Below, piece by piece: positions 61,293-64,000 of a stretch of DNA of 64,000 nt. This DNA comes from Actinomycetales bacterium. GTDB lineage: Bacteria; Actinomycetota; Actinomycetes; Actinomycetales; Dermatophilaceae. The notes under the pieces were generated by a model. The model did no database searches. It had not been told where the DNA came from and worked only from the letters and a program-made list of their open reading frames with translations. Position numbers and translations under genes: made by a program. The stretch spans positions 558,001 to 622,000 of the forward strand of contig JADJVX010000018.1 of NCBI GenBank assembly GCA_016710385.1, written 5' to 3'. The stretch's first letter is position 1. Each line of letters begins with the position of its first letter.

Positions 61293-62567
61293 TCAGTGGC
61301 CGATGAGCAGGCTCACCGCGTGGATTGTCACCCCGACCAGGCCGCCGACGATCGTGCCGTTGATCCGGATGAACTGCAGGTCGCGCCCGACGTGGAGCTC
61401 GACTTTGTCGGCGGTCTCGCGGCCGTCCCAGCGTTCGATGGTGTGGCTGATGACCGTGGTGAGCTCGTCGCCGTAGCGGGCCACCGCGAAGGCGGCCAGA
61501 TCCGCCAGCTGGGTGTCCAGCCGCCGGCGGAGCAGGTCATCGGTCGTGACGGCCTCGGCGAACGCCCGCAGCTGCGCGGAGATTCGGCCCCGCAGTGGCG
61601 ACTCGGGGTCGGACAGTGAGCGGATGAAGGCAGTGCGGAAGGCGGCCCAGAGCGAGGTCACAGTCGCCAACAGCTGCGGGTGATCCAGCAGCCGCGTCTT
61701 GAGGCGTTCGGCCCGTTCCATGGTGTCCGGGTCCTCGACCAGGTCCTGCGCGAGCTGGGCCAGCAGATCATCCAGGGCGATCCGCGCGTGGTGGCGCGGG
61801 CTGTCGCGAATGTCCTCCACCCAGGCGATCGCCTCGGTGTGTAGTCGCTTGATGACAACCTCATTGACCCGCTGCGGCGCCCACCACGGAGCACGCTCCT
61901 CGAGCACCGCGCTGAAGGCCTCCTCGTTGGCCAGCAGCCAACGGTGGGCCTCAGTCACCGCGAGATCGACCAGACCGTGGTGGGCCTGGTCGCGGACCAC
62001 TTCGGCCAGGAAGGTGCCGGCAATGGGAGCGATCGGTTCCTCGCGCAGTCGGGGCAACACCGCCTCGTCGAGCAGGGCGGCGACGGTGTCATCACGTAGC
62101 CGTTCAAGGGCGCGGATCGAGAGGGTGACCACCTCGGCGGTGGCGCGCTCGGTGTTGGCCGGCACGAGCACCCAATCAGCCGCTCGCTGCGGGATTCGAG
62201 CCGCCATGACCCGGTCGCGGATGATCTCTTCGCGCAGGAAGTTGGCGCCCATGAAGTCCTGCAGGCTGCGAGCGAGCAGGTCCTTCTTGCGCGGGATGAT
62301 CGCGGTGTGTGGGATCGGCAACCCGAGCGGGTGCCGGAAGAGTGCGGTGACCGCGAACCAGTCGGCGATCGCGCCCACCATCGAGGCTTCGGCGCCGGCA
62401 TTGACAAAACCCCACACACCGGTGCGACCGAGCGTCGCGAGATAGACCACCGCAGCGGTCACCAGCAGCGCCAGGGCCACCAGCCGCATCCGGCGCAGTG
62501 CCGTGCGCCGTTGGCCGTCCAGTGCGGAGTCGACGATGACGCCGATCGGCGAGGTCGCTGTCGACAC
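61293..62567 (-). CDS. DUF445 family membrane protein
   Basis: A 424-residue DUF445 protein. An N-terminal TM pair surrounds GAEASMVGAIADWFAVTALFRHPLGLPIPHTAIIP, the family hallmark. A long helical domain and a C-terminal TM (INGTIVGGLVGVTIHAVSLLIGH) follow. Function unknown. GTG at 62565-62567 starts STATSPIGVIVDSAL; upstream codons are unrelated. Confidence 0.88.
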   Translation of the reverse strand: MSTATSPIGVIVDSALDGQRRTALRRMRLVALALLVTAAVVYLATLGRTGVWGFVNAGAEASMVGAIADWFAVTALFRHPLGLPIPHTAIIPRKKDLLARSLQDFMGANFLREEIIRDRVMAARIPQRAADWVLVPANTERATAEVVTLSIRALERLRDDTVAALLDEAVLPRLREEPIAPIAGTFLAEVVRDQAHHGLVDLAVTEAHRWLLANEEAFSAVLEERAPWWAPQRVNEVVIKRLHTEAIAWVEDIRDSPRHHARIALDDLLAQLAQDLVEDPDTMERAERLKTRLLDHPQLLATVTSLWAAFRTAFIRSLSDPESPLRGRISAQLRAFAEAVTTDDLLRRRLDTQLADLAAFAVARYGDELTTVISHTIERWDGRETADKVELHVGRDLQFIRINGTIVGGLVGVTIHAVSLLIGH

Positions 62568-62747
62568 GTGCCTGTCCCTTCTGCCCACCCGGGCGGCCGG
62601 TGACCGCCCGGGGAAGGCAACGCGCGACCGGTATGCCGCGTTCCGGCCGAGTGCCGACGCCTGCGTCGGCCCTCGGGTGCCTGCGCGTCCCACGGTATGC
62701 CGTCCGGCCGGGTCGGTCCGTCCAGGGCGGCCTATCGATGTGGCACC

Positions 62748-62852
62748 TCAGCCGAGCAGGTCGCGCGTCTTCCGAGCGAGCAGATTTAGCACGACCTCAC
62801 GCCCGATCCCGTTGCCGCCCCCGGTGACGACGACCTGGTCGGTGAGGATCAT
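62748..62852 (-). pseudogene. Truncated SDR (short-chain dehydrogenase) remnant, 34 codons
   Basis: A 34-codon frame with a strong GGAGGG ribosome site encodes MILTDQVVVTGGGNGIGRE..., the dinucleotide-binding start of a short-chain dehydrogenase (TGxxxGIG). It then stops after NLLARKTRDLLG. A complete SDR is about 250 residues, so this is a broken relic or, less likely, a small functional peptide. A CCAGGCTG/CAGCCTGG hairpin (62866-62885) lies just upstream. Two GTATGCCG copies lie downstream (near 62630 and 62695). Confidence 0.65.
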
Positions 62853-62906
62853 GACCGTTTTCCCTCCAGGCTGCTGCCAGCCTGGGCACGTATTCGCCCG
62901 GTGTGG

Positions 62907-63740
62907 TCAGTGGTCGGCGGCCTCGATCGCGAAGCTCACGGCGTCGACACGGGCGCGGAACTCACCATCGGCGGCCAGCCGCTCCCCGACCCGGGTGGCT
63001 AGAGCCGCGACGTCCTCGTGGGTGAGGCCGGCGGCCAACCCCAGGGTGATCTGCAGTCCTCCCGAACCGATCGGACGCGCCGGCCCGAGCCGGTGGAAGC
63101 GCACGATCTCCTCGTCGCCGACGGCCCGCCCCACACTGCCGGCGACGAAGTCGTCGGCGTGGCTGGGCAGCCACGGCCGTGCGAAGGCCAGCGCCCACAC
63201 CATGCTGGGACGCAACGCCACGGCATACGCAGACCCGAGATCGAGCAGCATGGTCGCGCACCCCTCCGAGACCGCAGCCTGGGCGGCGCGGTCGGAGGTC
63301 ATCGGCACCGGCCGAGCCTGCGGATCCCACGCCGCGAGGGAGTCGATGCCGCTGAAGACCGGTAGCGCGCTCTCGCCGTCACGGCCGGTGAGCGTCACCG
63401 CCGCCATCTCGGCGTGGCCTTCGACTCGCATGCCGTCGTGGATCTCCGTGTCGACGGGCACGGCGACGATCGGCACCAACCAGCGTGCTGCCGCCACCCG
63501 GTCCATGAGCTGCTGCTCGTGCTCCGGGGTGGGGTCCTCGGCGACGGCCTGCGCCGCGGCACGCAGCCTCTCGTCGCCCCGTCCCGTGTCAGCCTCAAAA
63601 CCGCTGGCGCTCAATTCCCTTCCATGCCAGGAGAATCCGTGGCTGTCACCCTCCCACGGCAGACTGCGGCCCGAGGCGCGCCCGTGGTCATGCCCGTGGT
63701 CATGCCCGTGGTCGTGCCCCTGGTGTGGCGCGGGGCTCAC
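62907..63740 (-). CDS. SseB-like family protein with His/Asp/Gly N-terminus
   Basis: A 277-residue protein. Residues 5-25 are HDHG repeats, possibly metal-binding. Two SseB-like domains follow (DRVAAARWLVPIVAVPVDTEIHD...HAEMAAVTLTGRDGESALPVFSGIDSLAAWDPQARPVPM). The C-terminal half resembles the SseB C-terminal domain (RPIGSGGLQITLGLAAGLTHED). Exact function unknown in actinobacteria. ATG overlaps the RidA-like gene by 4 bp. Confidence 0.75.
   Translation of the reverse strand: MSPAPHQGHDHGHDHGHDHGRASGRSLPWEGDSHGFSWHGRELSASGFEADTGRGDERLRAAAQAVAEDPTPEHEQQLMDRVAAARWLVPIVAVPVDTEIHDGMRVEGHAEMAAVTLTGRDGESALPVFSGIDSLAAWDPQARPVPMTSDRAAQAAVSEGCATMLLDLGSAYAVALRPSMVWALAFARPWLPSHADDFVAGSVGRAVGDEEIVRFHRLGPARPIGSGGLQITLGLAAGLTHEDVAALATRVGERLAADGEFRARVDAVSFAIEAADH
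63681..63720. repeat. 12-bp coding repeat (HGHD)
   Basis: Three tandem units of about 12 bp encode the HDHG repeat of the SseB-like protein. The short in-frame unit suggests slippage and possible length variation. Confidence 0.8.
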
Positions 63741-64000
63741 GACGTTGCCTCGACTTCGAGTTCGACCCGCATCCGGGTGTCGATGAGGCCGGCGACGACG
63801 ACCATGGTCGCGGCCGGCGGATGGCTGCCGAAGACGCGCTGGTGAGCCGCGCCGACCGCATCCGCATCGGCGCGGTCGACGAGGTAGATCCGGGTGCGCA
63901 CCACATCCGCCACACCCGCTCCGAGGTCGGCCAATGCCGCCAACGCGGTGCGCGCAGCGACCTCGAACTGGGCCGCCGCATCGCCGGCGTCGAGCACGGC
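63737..64000 (-). CDS. RidA (YjgF/UK114) family protein, N-terminus cut off
   Basis: The 88 visible codons contain the RidA C-terminal half (LGAGVADVVRTRIYLVDRADADAVGAAHQRVFGSHPPAATMVVVAGL), which includes the conserved arginine of VRTRIYL. RidA-type proteins deaminate enamine/imine intermediates. The 5' end continues beyond 64000, so the start is not known. Confidence 0.85.
   Translation of the reverse strand, partial: AVLDAGDAAAQFEVAARTALAALADLGAGVADVVRTRIYLVDRADADAVGAAHQRVFGSHPPAATMVVVAGLIDTRMRVELEVEATS

Overview
The window is high-GC DNA (about 70% GC outside the rRNA genes) from an actinomycete. The gene order around aroC-aroK-aroB-efp-nusB-pyrR, the 16S signature, infC-rpmI-rplT, pheST and an argCJB cluster suggest Micrococcales, perhaps near Dermatophilaceae/Intrasporangiaceae. 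The genus is not fixed by what I can see. Almost every gene lies on the minus strand in tightly packed, often 4-bp-overlapping operons. There are no phage, IS, CRISPR or obvious island features: this is core chromosome.

Layout (minus strand unless stated). 1-2.8 kb: pyrR-pyrB-pyrC (pyrC runs off the left edge). 2.9-5.8 kb: two plus-strand WS/DGAT wax ester/triacylglycerol synthase paralogues. 5.9-7.8 kb: a small proline-rich protein, a plus-strand AIM24 protein and a VOC protein. 7.8-18.8 kb: nusB, efp, aroB, aroK, aroC, prepilin peptidase, aroE, mltG, ruvX, alaS and two small membrane proteins. 18.9-22.6 kb: rarA and a divergent plus-strand MMPL transporter. 22.7-33.6 kb: aspS, a Nudix hydrolase, pyrG, recN, nadK, tlyA, two small proteins, an HAD phosphatase and a TPR protein. 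33.6-39.1 kb: one rRNA operon (16S-23S-5S, no spacer tRNA) with a clear promoter at 39.1 kb. 39.5-42.6 kb: tyrS, mpg and a plus-strand double-hotdog thioesterase. 42.5-49 kb: argC-argJ-argB-argD-argR-argH, without argF or argG. 49-56.6 kb: an MFS gene, pheT-pheS, a SpoU methyltransferase, rplT, rpmI and infC. 56.9-64 kb: two paralogous secreted metallophosphatases, a second MFS gene, a DUF445 protein, a truncated SDR remnant, an SseB-like protein and a partial RidA protein.

Functionally the window combines pyrimidine, shikimate and arginine biosynthesis with translation (four aminoacyl-tRNA synthetases, EF-P, IF3, L20, L35, rRNA) and replication repair (RarA, RecN, RuvX, Mpg). Storage-lipid synthesis is suggested by the two acyltransferases.

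The most striking unexplained signal is a short dispersed word, GTATGCCG (extended consensus GGTATGCCGT). I counted about 85 copies by eye, split almost evenly between strands, against roughly 2 expected from base composition. It occurs inside genes and between them, sometimes as inverted pairs that form terminator-like hairpins, and three start codons lie inside it. It is absent from the rRNA operon. Its density, balanced orientation and hairpin pairing resemble DNA uptake sequences of Neisseria and Pasteurellaceae, but its function here is unknown.
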